The position numbers and the translations under genes are program-made. A stretch of 64,000 nucleotides of DNA from Skermanella pratensis. Its GTDB lineage: Bacteria > Pseudomonadota > Alphaproteobacteria > Azospirillales > Azospirillaceae. The notes under the pieces were generated by a model. It saw only the letters and a list, made by a program, of their open reading frames with translations, made no database searches and was not told the DNA's origin. The DNA lies in contig NZ_CP030265.1 of NCBI RefSeq assembly GCF_008843145.1, positions 5,449,001-5,513,000 on the forward strand, given 5' to 3'. Shown piece after piece: positions 9,809 to 17,306 of this stretch; the first letter of the stretch is position 1, and each line of letters begins with the position of its first letter.

Positions 9809-9819
9809 CTCCACCAATT
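9809..9819 (+). repeat. tRNA 3'-end repeat (possible att site, right)
   Basis: CTCCACCAATT, identical to 8733-8743. It would mark the right end of the islet that begins at the tRNA-Ala gene. Confidence 0.45.
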
Positions 9820-9914
9820 GGGCCAGGCTCGATTGTCCGCACCGGCGGCGTTGCACAGTCCAGCGGTTGCCTGTAAATTCAATTTTGAAGGCAACTGTCG
9901 GACCGGAGGGGCGC

Positions 9915-11072
9915 ATGCGGGAGCTTGGGCTGGCTATACAGACCCTGTTCGCCGACCTGGAGCAGCGCAGCCTGGACGCCGAGTTCGATGCGGCTTTCCC
10001 CGCCACCGGAAACTTCTCGAAGAAGGAACGTAAGGGTCGGGGCTACTGGTATTTCCAGGGCTACGAGGATCGCCAACGTTACAGCCGCTATGTCGGTCCG
10101 GCCGACGACCCGGAGATTGCGGCCCGCGTCGAACGGTTCCGCGACCTGAAGGCGGATTTCACCGAGCGGCGGCGGATGGTCTCCGCCCTCAAGGCCGCCG
10201 GATTGCCGGCACCCGATGCCTTCACCGGCGACCTCGCCGAGGCCCTGCGGCAGGCCGGTCTGTTCCGGCTCCGTGGTGTCCTGGTCGGCACGCTGGCGTT
10301 CCAATGCTATGCCGGAATGCTCGGCTTACGGCTTCCCGCCGCCCATCTACGCACCGGCGACATGGACATCGCCCAGTTCCACTCGGTATCCATTTCGATC
10401 GAGGACAGTTTGCCGCCCATCCTGGACGTGCTCCGGCAGGTCGACCCCGGCTTCCAGGAAGTGCCGCATCAGGCCGACGCCCGACAGGCCACGGCGTTTC
10501 GTAACCGCAAAGGCTTCCTGGTGGAGTTCCTGGTGCCCAACACCGGCAAGGACGAGCACCAGGGCAAGCCTGCCGCGATGCCGGCCTTGGGCGGAGCCGC
10601 CGCCCAGCCCCTACGGTTCCTCGACTTCCTGATCCACGCGCCGGTTCGGTCCGTGTTGCTTCACGCCGGCGGCGTCTCCGTCCGGGTACCAGCGCCAGAG
10701 CGGTACGCGGTCCATAAGCTGATCGTCGCGGCACGGCGACGCGCCGACCCGGGCGGACGGCTGAAGGCGGACAAGGATGTCGCCCAGGCCGGCATCCTGA
10801 TCGAGGCCATGGCTCCCAGGCGTCACCATGATCTCGCCGATGCCTGGATCGAGGCATGGTCGCGGGGACCGAAATGGCGAAGCGCCCTGGTCGAAGGCCT
10901 GTCCCGGCTACCGGACGAGCAATGGGAAATGCTAGCCGCCGCCATCCGGCGGGCCGGCGGGACTCAGGGACGAAAGGCGGAGGACTTTGGTTTCCTGAAA
11001 GTCGGCCCTGTCGGCGCAGGAACGGCGGGCGATGGCTCTCAGCCGCCGTCCAAACCGGGTTCTTCGCGCTAG
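9915..11072 (+). CDS. GSU2403-family nucleotidyltransferase-fold protein
   Basis: A 385-residue protein resembling the GSU2403 family. It opens with MRELGLAIQTLFADL and the characteristic KGRGYWYFQGYEDRQRYSRYVGP stretch (split here as KGRGYWYFQG and RQRYSRYVGP), then a nucleotidyltransferase-like core with GVLVGTLAFQCYAGMLG and the acidic pair in RTGDMDIAQF. A helical C-terminal part follows. Members are annotated as nucleotidyltransferase-fold proteins of unknown biological role, often near mobile or stress genes. The start ATG at 9915 has GGAGGG just upstream; a longer frame to 9798 lacks support. It borders the tRNA-linked islet and converges on the App1-type gene with a four-base overlap. 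Confidence 0.8.
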   Translation: MRELGLAIQTLFADLEQRSLDAEFDAAFPATGNFSKKERKGRGYWYFQGYEDRQRYSRYVGPADDPEIAARVERFRDLKADFTERRRMVSALKAAGLPAPDAFTGDLAEALRQAGLFRLRGVLVGTLAFQCYAGMLGLRLPAAHLRTGDMDIAQFHSVSISIEDSLPPILDVLRQVDPGFQEVPHQADARQATAFRNRKGFLVEFLVPNTGKDEHQGKPAAMPALGGAAAQPLRFLDFLIHAPVRSVLLHAGGVSVRVPAPERYAVHKLIVAARRRADPGGRLKADKDVAQAGILIEAMAPRRHHDLADAWIEAWSRGPKWRSALVEGLSRLPDEQWEMLAAAIRRAGGTQGRKAEDFGFLKVGPVGAGTAGDGSQPPSKPGSSR

Positions 11073-12340
11073 CTTCGTCGCCGGCTCGTCGGCTCCACGA
11101 CCAGGTTCGGCGGAGCGGCGTCCCGGTCGGCACCCTCGGCGGTGACGGTCCGGCGCAGGTCGCGGCGGGATACGCTCCGCATCGGTCCCGGAGAGGCCCC
11201 GCCGGCCGTCTCCGATTCGATCTCCGCGCGCACCTTCGCCGCGGCCTCGGGGGCCATCAGTCCCAGGCCGGCGGCGTGCTCGGCCATCGCGAGGCTGTCC
11301 GCGGCCAGCACCATGCTGCTTCCGGCCGCCGTGACCGCCTTCGCCAGTTCCTCGATCTCGGCGATCCTGGCCTCGTCGCGGGACACGTTGCGGATATAGA
11401 CGGCCAGCACCCGGCCCGGGTGCTCGTCCACGATCCGGCGGTAGACCTCGGGATCGTGCTGGCCGCTGTCGCCGACCAGGACGAACGGCAGGTCCTCGTA
11501 GAGCCGCAGCATGTTGCCGATCAGTTCGCGCTTGTGATCCTCGGCCTTGCGCGGCAGCGGGCTCTTCCAGGTGATGCCCCATTCCCGAAGGAACAGCACC
11601 GGACCCACGGGAATGCCGTGCATCCGGAAGAACTCGTCCAGCACGTCGTAGATCCCCCAGGGTGCCCGCGACACGTAGAGCATCGGGTTCCGCTCGTCGC
11701 CGCCGGCCCCGTCGTGGAACGCGCGGTACAGGGCCGCCGCTCCCGGAAATGCCACCCGGCTCTCGGCGTCCTGGACGAACAGCCGCCACAGCATCTTGAG
11801 CTTGCCGGCGACGCCGGTGAACATCACGGTGTCGTCGATGTCGCTGATCACCACGTAGCGGCAGCGCTCCGGCGGAACGAAGATGTCGGCCCGGGCGTGG
11901 ACCGGTTCGGGCTGGTCCAGCGTCAGGTCCATGGGCCGCCAGGCGTCTTCGGACGGAGGCAGCGCTCCGTGCCGCAGATGCACCCTGAAATAGCCGTCCT
12001 TGTCGGTCTCCACCCGCTCCTCGGCTCCGCCGAACCGGGCGGTGACCGTGGCTCCGGCGACCGCGCGCCGTGCGATCCGGCGGCCGATATCCCGCAAATG
12101 GCCGGCGATGTCCTCCTCGCCGCCGCCATGCTGCGTACGAGACTGCTTGAAGACCCTGCCGATCAGGAAGACCTCTTCCCGCGAGCCGTAGCCCCGGTAG
12201 GGCTGGAGCACCACGCCGCGCTTGCCGTGGGCGGTGCGCACCGGACGGGCCGCCAGATTCAGGATCCGCGACGCCGCCCGCTTCCATTTCCTCGTCCTGC
12301 CGCCCGTCGCCATTGTCCGCCCCCGCCGCTTCGCCGTCAT
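11069..12340 (-). CDS. App1-family phosphatase (DUF2183)
   Basis: Protein of 423 residues related to yeast App1p, a Mg2+-dependent phosphatidate phosphatase of the HAD superfamily. The catalytic motif I is DIDDT in VVISDIDDTVMFTG (near residue 168), with later motifs in YVSRAPWG and VLVGDSGQHDPEVY. The N-terminal third (about 45-150) is a beta-rich domain typical of bacterial DUF2183 proteins. No signal peptide or membrane segment is visible, so a cytosolic or peripheral location is likely. Two ATGs (12340 and 12313) are possible starts. The phosphatidate substrate is inferred from the family. Confidence 0.88.
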   Translation of the reverse strand: MTAKRRGRTMATGGRTRKWKRAASRILNLAARPVRTAHGKRGVVLQPYRGYGSREEVFLIGRVFKQSRTQHGGGEEDIAGHLRDIGRRIARRAVAGATVTARFGGAEERVETDKDGYFRVHLRHGALPPSEDAWRPMDLTLDQPEPVHARADIFVPPERCRYVVISDIDDTVMFTGVAGKLKMLWRLFVQDAESRVAFPGAAALYRAFHDGAGGDERNPMLYVSRAPWGIYDVLDEFFRMHGIPVGPVLFLREWGITWKSPLPRKAEDHKRELIGNMLRLYEDLPFVLVGDSGQHDPEVYRRIVDEHPGRVLAVYIRNVSRDEARIAEIEELAKAVTAAGSSMVLAADSLAMAEHAAGLGLMAPEAAAKVRAEIESETAGGASPGPMRSVSRRDLRRTVTAEGADRDAAPPNLVVEPTSRRRS

Positions 12341-12464
12341 ATCAATGATCCGAAGATCAATGGTCCGAAGAGCGAAACATTCCCGGGGACGGTCCTGTTT
12401 CCATCGCCTCTGTAAATCGGCGGACGGGGTTCGTACCTATGGTTAAACCTAAGAGGAACCAGAA

Positions 12465-12776
12465 ATGCCAAAGCCCGTGGTCGTGACGATCCCCCACCAG
12501 CTCGGACGCGAGGAGGCCAAGCGGCGCCTTCAGGGCGGCATGGGGCAGGTGCGTTCCCAGCTCGCCGGCGTGGGCGCCTCGGTGGAGGACCACTGGTCGG
12601 AGAGCCAGATGCGCTTCGAGGTCGCCGTCCTGGCCCAGACCATCGGCGGCCGGATCGACGTGCAGGACGATCTGGTCCGGCTCGAAGTCGACCTGCCCTG
12701 GGTGCTCGCCATGCTGGCGGAGAAGATCACCGGCCGGATCGCCAAGCAGGGGACCCTGATGCTCACGAAGGGCTGA
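12465..12776 (+). CDS. polyhydroxyalkanoic acid system family protein
   Basis: A 103-residue protein with the PHA_gran_rgn fold. Its MPKPVVVTIPHQLGREEAKRRL start, central QMRFEVAVLAQTIGGRI and end VDLPWVLAMLAEKI are typical. Family members are encoded with PHA granule genes and are thought to help granule organisation or regulation, though the mechanism is not settled. It has a good ribosome-binding site (AAGAGGA) upstream of the ATG. It is divergent from the App1-type gene. The phasin gene at 47074-47538 supports PHA storage in this organism. Confidence 0.85.
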   Translation: MPKPVVVTIPHQLGREEAKRRLQGGMGQVRSQLAGVGASVEDHWSESQMRFEVAVLAQTIGGRIDVQDDLVRLEVDLPWVLAMLAEKITGRIAKQGTLMLTKG

Positions 12777-12782
12777 GCGGCC

Positions 12783-13478
12783 TCAGGCCCCGCGGGCCGC
12801 CAAGTCGCGCAGCGGGTCGGCCTGCGGGTTGGAGACGGTGCGGCTGACCAGGATGTCCACCGGGCGCACGGCGCGTCCGTAAAAGGCGGCGTTCCAGGCG
12901 TCGCGCGTCGTGATCACCGAGCCGTCCAGGGTGACCCCGCCATAGAGCCCCCTGGAGCGCGAGAAGGACAGGATGTCCGACGTCGCGACCCGGGCGCCGG
13001 CCCCGACCGGTCCGGCCGCCACGCCGACGTCGGCGCCCAGCTTGAGGCTGTTGCCGAGCATCGCGTCGCGGCCGCGCACGCTGCGGATCATCAGGATCAC
13101 CTCGGCGACCTCGGCCCCGGCCTGGAGCCCCACGCTGCCCGCCGCCACCGTGTAGAAGGCGGGATAGCTCCAGCTGCCGCCGGCGCTGTCGCGCGTGATC
13201 AGCACCCCGTTGCCGCCGGCGCCCCCGAAGATGAAGCCCGCACGCAGGAAGGTCGGCACGATCAGCAGGCCCTGGGCCGTCGGCAGGTTGTCGCGGAACC
13301 AGGCCATGTTGGGATCGCGCGTGAAGTTGGACAGGGTCGTCGTCGCCGCGGCGACGAGATCGGCGGGAGCCTCCTCGGTCCGCGGCGCCGCCGACGAGCA
13401 GCCCGCGACGACCAGGGAGACCGCGGCCCCCTGGGTTCCCAGCACCAGAAAACGGCGGCGTGACAGAGTGGCATGCAT
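12783..13478 (-). CDS. SYLF/Ysc84-domain lipoprotein
   Basis: Exported lipid-binding-type protein of 231 residues. The N-terminus carries a twin-arginine-like stretch (SRRRFLVLG), a hydrophobic core and a lipobox ending at Cys in LVVAGC (near residue 26), so it is probably a Tat-type lipoprotein. The SYLF domain covers about residues 60-215, with AQGLLIVPTFLRAGFIFGG, SYPAFYTVAAGSVGLQAGAE and SRSRGLYGGVTLDGS. SYLF domains bind phosphoinositides in eukaryotes; the bacterial role is unclear. It lies 51 bases downstream of modE on the same strand, but no functional link to molybdenum is apparent. Confidence 0.88.
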   Translation of the reverse strand: MHATLSRRRFLVLGTQGAAVSLVVAGCSSAAPRTEEAPADLVAAATTTLSNFTRDPNMAWFRDNLPTAQGLLIVPTFLRAGFIFGGAGGNGVLITRDSAGGSWSYPAFYTVAAGSVGLQAGAEVAEVILMIRSVRGRDAMLGNSLKLGADVGVAAGPVGAGARVATSDILSFSRSRGLYGGVTLDGSVITTRDAWNAAFYGRAVRPVDILVSRTVSNPQADPLRDLAARGA

Positions 13479-13529
13479 GCTGGCTTCTCCCCCACTTGGA
13501 TGGACGATGACGACGTTATGCCGGGACCG

Positions 13530-14006
13530 TCAGTTCGGACGCCCCGCCGGCTGCTTCGACAGGCTGCGCTGCATCGCCTTGCGGCCGTCGCAATCGCGCT
13601 CCTGCTCACCCCTTTCCGATCCGTCCTCGGGAACCGGGCACTCCCGGGGCGGCGCCACCGCGTCGCCGCCGGCCACGACCTCGTCCTGAAGGGCTTTCAG
13701 GTGGCGGGCCAGCGCCTCGTGCGCCTCCGCCTCCATCTCGCGGTAATGGCGGATGACGCTGTCACCGAACGCGGTCAGGCCGGCACCGCCGCCCTTGCGG
13801 CCACCGACCATGGCGTTCACCACCGGCTGGCGGAAGGTCTGGTTGAGGTCGTCCACCAGCAGCCAGGCGCGCCGGTAGGACATGTCCAGTTCGCGCGCGG
13901 CGCTGGAGATCGACCCGCAGCGCCGGATCGCTTCCAGCAGCGCCACCTTGCCGGGACCCAGCGAACCTTCCGGCTCGAAATCGATGCGCAGCCTCAGCTT
14001 CGCCAT
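13530..14006 (-). CDS. modE: ModE-type molybdate-responsive regulator, DNA-binding domain only
   Basis: Winged-helix transcription factor of 158 residues. The first 115 match the ModE N-terminal LysR-like HTH: GPGKVALLEAIRRCGSISSA, LDMSYRRAWLLVDDLN and VGGRKGGGAGLTAFG. The Mop/TOBE molybdate-binding half of full-length ModE is absent. The tail is instead a charged, low-complexity stretch. Such single-domain forms occur in alphaproteobacteria and may sense molybdate indirectly or act with other factors. It is the last gene of modA-modB-modC-modE. The start at 14006 (ATG) follows GAGG by about 11 bases. A four-unit 16-bp tandem repeat lies just upstream. Confidence 0.85.
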   Translation of the reverse strand: MAKLRLRIDFEPEGSLGPGKVALLEAIRRCGSISSAARELDMSYRRAWLLVDDLNQTFRQPVVNAMVGGRKGGGAGLTAFGDSVIRHYREMEAEAHEALARHLKALQDEVVAGGDAVAPPRECPVPEDGSERGEQERDCDGRKAMQRSLSKQPAGRPN

Positions 14007-14042
14007 GACGGTTGATTCCTCAACTCTGTTCTTGGTCCTTCC

Positions 14043-14106
14043 ACCCCGACGGCACTGTACCCCGACGGCACTGTACCCCGACGGCACTGTACCCCGACGG
14101 CACTCT
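14043..14106. repeat. four tandem copies of a 16-bp unit between modC and modE
   Basis: The unit ACCCCGACGGCACTGT is repeated four times head to tail; only the last copy differs by one base (CTCT for CTGT). It overlaps the last bases of modC and fills the leader of modE. It is not a CRISPR (no spacers). Such arrays change length by slippage and could alter modE translation or hold repeated regulator sites. Confidence 0.95.
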
Positions 14107-15214
14107 ACAAGGCGACGCCTCGTCCCGCCGGACCGGGAAAAACCCGGTCGAAGGCGACGCTCTTGACCAGCGCGAAGACCGGCGTTCCGACCCCCAGGCC
14201 CAGCCGCTCGATCGAATGGCGGGTGACCCGCGCCAGCAGGAACGATCCGCCGATGTCGATCCTGACGTCCCGCGACGGTCCGGCCGCCTCGTCCAGTTCG
14301 ACGATACGCCCTTCCAGCATATTGTGCACGCTGATCCGCGAGGGCGGCTCCAGCGCCAGGATCACGTCGCGCGCCTGGATGCGCACCCGGAGCGGCTGGC
14401 CGGCGGCGAGATCGAGCAAGGGCACCGTCAGGGTCCCGCCGGGAAACCGCAGCTCGGTCAGCCCGGTGGCCGGGTCGTGGCCGGCGACGGTGGTGTCCAG
14501 CACGGCCCCGGTCTCCAGCCCGCCGATCACGGCGCCCACGTCCAGCCGCACCGACAGTTCCGCCACCGTGCCCGCCGCCCGTACCCGTCCGTCGGCCACC
14601 AGGACCAGGGTGGTGGCGAGCCGCACCACCTCGTCCACCGAATGGCTGACGAACACGATCGGGATGTTCAGCTCGTCCCGCAGGCGCTCGATATAGGGCA
14701 GGATCTCCGCCTTGCGCTCCGCGTCGAGGGAGGCCAGCGGCTCGTCCATCAGCAGGATGCGCGGCTGGGCCAGCAGAGCGCGGCCGACCGCGACCCGCTG
14801 CTTCTCGCCGCCCGACAGGCTGTAGGGCCGGCGCTTCAGCAGCCCGCCGATGCCCAGCAGGTCCACCACCGGCTCCAGCGCGATGCGCCGCTCCTCCTGC
14901 GGCACCCGGCGCATGCCGTAGAGCAGGTTGTCCTGCACCGACATGTGGGGGAACAGGCGCGAGTCCTGGAACACGTACCCGGTCCGCCGCCGCTCGGCCG
15001 GCACGTCGATCCGCCGCGCGCTGTCGAACAGCACGGTGCCGTCCAGCAGGATATGCCCGGCGTCCGGCTTCGCCAAGCCGGCGATGGCGTTGATGACGGA
15101 GCTCTTGCCCGACCCGCTCCGTCCGAACAGGGCGGTGACGCCCCGGCTCGGCGCCTGGAACCTGATGTCCAGGTCGAAGGCCCCTTGCCGCCGCCGGATC
15201 GCCACGTCGAGCAT
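14105..15214 (-). CDS. modC: molybdate ABC transporter ATP-binding protein ModC
   Basis: ATPase that energises molybdate import through ModB, 369 residues, the usual length. Walker A is GRSGSGKS (31-38), the ABC signature LSGGEKQR is near 133, Walker B is RILLMDEP, and the switch His lies in VFVSHS. The C-terminal part (about 290-360) is the molybdate-binding TOBE/Mop domain found in ModC, with SRISVHNMLEGRIVEL. It is separated from modB by a group II intron and a palindromic repeat; without the intron the gap would be 193 bases. The intron must splice, or modC must have its own promoter, for normal expression. Confidence 0.95.
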   Translation of the reverse strand: MLDVAIRRRQGAFDLDIRFQAPSRGVTALFGRSGSGKSSVINAIAGLAKPDAGHILLDGTVLFDSARRIDVPAERRRTGYVFQDSRLFPHMSVQDNLLYGMRRVPQEERRIALEPVVDLLGIGGLLKRRPYSLSGGEKQRVAVGRALLAQPRILLMDEPLASLDAERKAEILPYIERLRDELNIPIVFVSHSVDEVVRLATTLVLVADGRVRAAGTVAELSVRLDVGAVIGGLETGAVLDTTVAGHDPATGLTELRFPGGTLTVPLLDLAAGQPLRVRIQARDVILALEPPSRISVHNMLEGRIVELDEAAGPSRDVRIDIGGSFLLARVTRHSIERLGLGVGTPVFALVKSVAFDRVFPGPAGRGVAL

Positions 15215-15261
15215 GCTTCTGTGTTCCCCGGAGAGTTGAGTAATGGTTGAGTGCTTTGTTG

Positions 15262-15380
15262 GGCCGCAGATGGATGCAGATAAACTCAGATAAGAATAGA
15301 AATAATAAGTATATTCGATATAGTTAAAATGATTATTACCATTGATGATAGAACTATTATATTTTTCTTATCTGAGTTTA
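15262..15380. repeat. 138-bp palindromic element, larger part (left arm, AT-rich centre, part of right arm)
   Basis: The left arm (15262-15296) pairs with a right arm that is split: 16 bases at 15365-15380 (TTCTTATCTGAGTTTA) and 19 bases at 17280-17298. The 35-base arms match at 33 positions. The loop (15297-15364) is 68 bases and strikingly AT-rich. The arm words CAGATGGATGCAGATAAA resemble a repeat dispersed in many bacterial genomes (recollection, not a search result). Confidence 0.85.
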
Positions 15381-16922
15381 ATCGCGGTAGGGACGCCCGT
15401 TACCGGGCGCCCCCGCACAGAACCGGACGTGCCCGATTAAGGCATCCGGCTCCCACCTTGGGTGTTTGACGCGGAAGCGGTTTCCGGGCCAGGGATGAAT
15501 GATGCGCGGCCGTGGCAGCCAGTGATCGGCAAGGCGCGTGAGTTTGTCCCACGGTGTCTTGTCCTTCTGGCTGCGCCGACGCAGCGCCCTCATCCACAGG
15601 ACGCCGACATGGTAGCGCAGGTTGGCAAGGGCCCGGTAGTTGGTCGGGACGGCGAAGTAGGCGTAGAAGCCGCTCATCACCTGTCCCAGCCACCGGCCTT
15701 GCTCCGGGATGCCCTGGTGCCAGCGCCGCCGGAGTTCCTCCTTGATTTCCTTGAGCTTGGCCTGCTTGCGCTGGCGCCGGGTCTGGCGTCGCAGCAGGAA
15801 GCCGCCACGCCGGGACCGCCCACAGATGTGGGTGAAGCCCAGGAAGTCGAAGGTCTCCGGTTTTCCCGCGCCGCGCTTGGCCCGGTCGGCCTGTGCCTGC
15901 CGGCCGAACTCGATCAGGCGGGTCTTGTCGGCGTTCAGTTCCAGGGCGAACCGCGCCAGGCGCTCCCGCAAGTCCGCGAGGAACCGCTCGGCGTCCGACC
16001 GGTGCTCGAACCCGACGACGGTGTCGTCGGCGTAGCGCACCACGACCATGGTCCCGGTCGCGTGGCGCTGGCGCCACTGCCGGACCCACAGGTCGTAGAC
16101 GTAGTGGAGATAGACGTTGGCCAGCAGTGGCGATGCCACCGCCCCTTGCGGGCTGCCGGCCGTCGCCGGCTGCCGTTTCCCCGTCTCGTCCACCACGCCG
16201 ACCGTCAGCCACTTGCGGATCAGCCGCAGGACGCGGGCATCGCCGATCCGGTGTTCCAGGAACCGCATCATCCAGGTGTGGTCGATGCTGTCGAAGAACG
16301 CCCGGATATCGGCATCCAGGATCCAGTTCACCCGGCACTCGCCGATCGCCACCGCCAACGCGTCGAGCGCGTCGTGCTGCCCCCGTCCCGGCCGGAAGCC
16401 GTAGGAGAAGCCGAGGAAGTCTTCCTCGTAGATGGCGTTCAGCACCTCCACCAGCGCCCGCTGGACGATCTTGTCCTCCAGCGCCGCGATCCCGAGCGGC
16501 CGCATCCGGCCGTCCGGCTTGGGGATGACATGCCGGCGTGACGGGTGCGCCCGGTAGCGGCCGGAATGCACGCGGTCCTTCAGGTCCGCCAGCCGTTCCT
16601 CCAGCCCCTCCGCGTACTCCCGCCACGTCATTCCGTCCACACCCGGTGCCGCGTCCCGCTTCAATGCCCGATAGGCAAAGCGCAGCAGGTCGGTATCCAC
16701 GTGCGTCAGAAGGGTGGTGAACCGCTCCTCCTTTCGCTCCCGTGCCGCTTGACGTATGCGCTCCAGCCCCGAGAGCACGGGGGCCCGGTCCTGAGCCCGG
16801 CCCGTGTGCGGCGGAGACGCATTCCCCTCGGCCCCACCCCTTCCCTCCACCGGCTCCGCGTCCGCGTTCGCCGGCTTCACAGGTACTATGGATGGGTCTG
16901 ACCTCTTCGGCGCGTGCGTCAC
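15378..16922 (-). CDS. ltrA: group II intron reverse transcriptase/maturase
   Basis: Intron-encoded protein of 514 residues that would assist splicing and retrohoming. RT motifs run from GVDGMTWREYAEGLEERL, through RPLGIAALEDKIVQRAL, FSYGFRPGRGQHDALDAL and SPQGAVASPLLANVYLHYV, to the catalytic VVRYADDTVVGF (near 295). The maturase/X domain follows (about 400-480). No HNH endonuclease domain is visible. The reading frame continues through intron domain V (WEPDALIGHVRFCAG) and domain VI, and its TAA stop lies at the first bases of the downstream exon. It is intact and on the same strand as the mod operon. Confidence 0.95.
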   Translation of the reverse strand: MTHAPKRSDPSIVPVKPANADAEPVEGRGGAEGNASPPHTGRAQDRAPVLSGLERIRQAARERKEERFTTLLTHVDTDLLRFAYRALKRDAAPGVDGMTWREYAEGLEERLADLKDRVHSGRYRAHPSRRHVIPKPDGRMRPLGIAALEDKIVQRALVEVLNAIYEEDFLGFSYGFRPGRGQHDALDALAVAIGECRVNWILDADIRAFFDSIDHTWMMRFLEHRIGDARVLRLIRKWLTVGVVDETGKRQPATAGSPQGAVASPLLANVYLHYVYDLWVRQWRQRHATGTMVVVRYADDTVVGFEHRSDAERFLADLRERLARFALELNADKTRLIEFGRQAQADRAKRGAGKPETFDFLGFTHICGRSRRGGFLLRRQTRRQRKQAKLKEIKEELRRRWHQGIPEQGRWLGQVMSGFYAYFAVPTNYRALANLRYHVGVLWMRALRRRSQKDKTPWDKLTRLADHWLPRPRIIHPWPGNRFRVKHPRWEPDALIGHVRFCAGAPGNGRPYRD

Positions 16923-17279
16923 CGGCTACGGCTCCTCGCCTTCCCGGTGCGGACCAGACGGCCATCGGCCCCTGGTCACGCCGAAGATCTCCCGGTTCCC
17001 GCGCAAGGAGCGTCCGCACATGCCAGGGTCTCTGACCACGCCGGACCGCCGGGGTGCTCGCATGACGCGCCCCGCCGTATCGCCTTCCAGGCACAGAACC
17101 CTGTCGGCATCCGGGATCGAGATTCTTACGCGGCTCAATGGCTGGCCTATGCGCTCCCCTGTCAACGCTTCGCCGGCGGCCTCGCGACCGCCGCCGCATG
17201 ACTCGGGGCCGGTGTGGGTCGCTACTCCTTCACCGTACAGGACTTTCACCCGCTACTCCTTGCCGGTCTCCCGGCGCTC
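15381..17279 (-). mobile_element. group II intron inserted in a palindromic repeat between modB and modC
   Basis: A 1,899-bp intron. The 5' end (minus strand) is GAGCGCCGGG, close to the GUGYG consensus, and the 3' end is CTACCGCGAT, fitting the AY ending. Boundaries were set by comparing the interrupted palindrome arm with its intact partner: removing 15381-17279 restores a 35-base arm. About 360 bases of structured RNA precede the ORF and include GGTGAAAGTCC, typical of domain I. Domain V is at 15420-15452. Confidence 0.88.
15420..15452 (-). ncRNA. group II intron domain V
   Basis: On the minus strand, GAGCCGGATGCC pairs with its 3' half, which includes CACGTCCGGTTC. It has the AGC catalytic triad at positions 2-4, an eight-base lower helix, a two-base bulge and a short distal stem. 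It is coding as well, since the maturase frame runs through it. A GC-rich hairpin (domain VI) follows up to the 3' splice site. Confidence 0.85.
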
Positions 17280-17298
17280 TCTGCGTCCATCTGTGGCC
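17280..17298. repeat. 138-bp palindromic element, outer part of the right arm
   Basis: TCTGCGTCCATCTGTGGCC, complementary with two mismatches to 15262-15280. It is parted from the rest of its arm (15365-15380) by the group II intron. Confidence 0.8.
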
Positions 17299-17306
17299 AA
17301 AAACCC

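Noticed and set aside
14043-14106. Short repeat array considered as a CRISPR
   Set aside because: The units are directly tandem without spacers and no cas genes are present.
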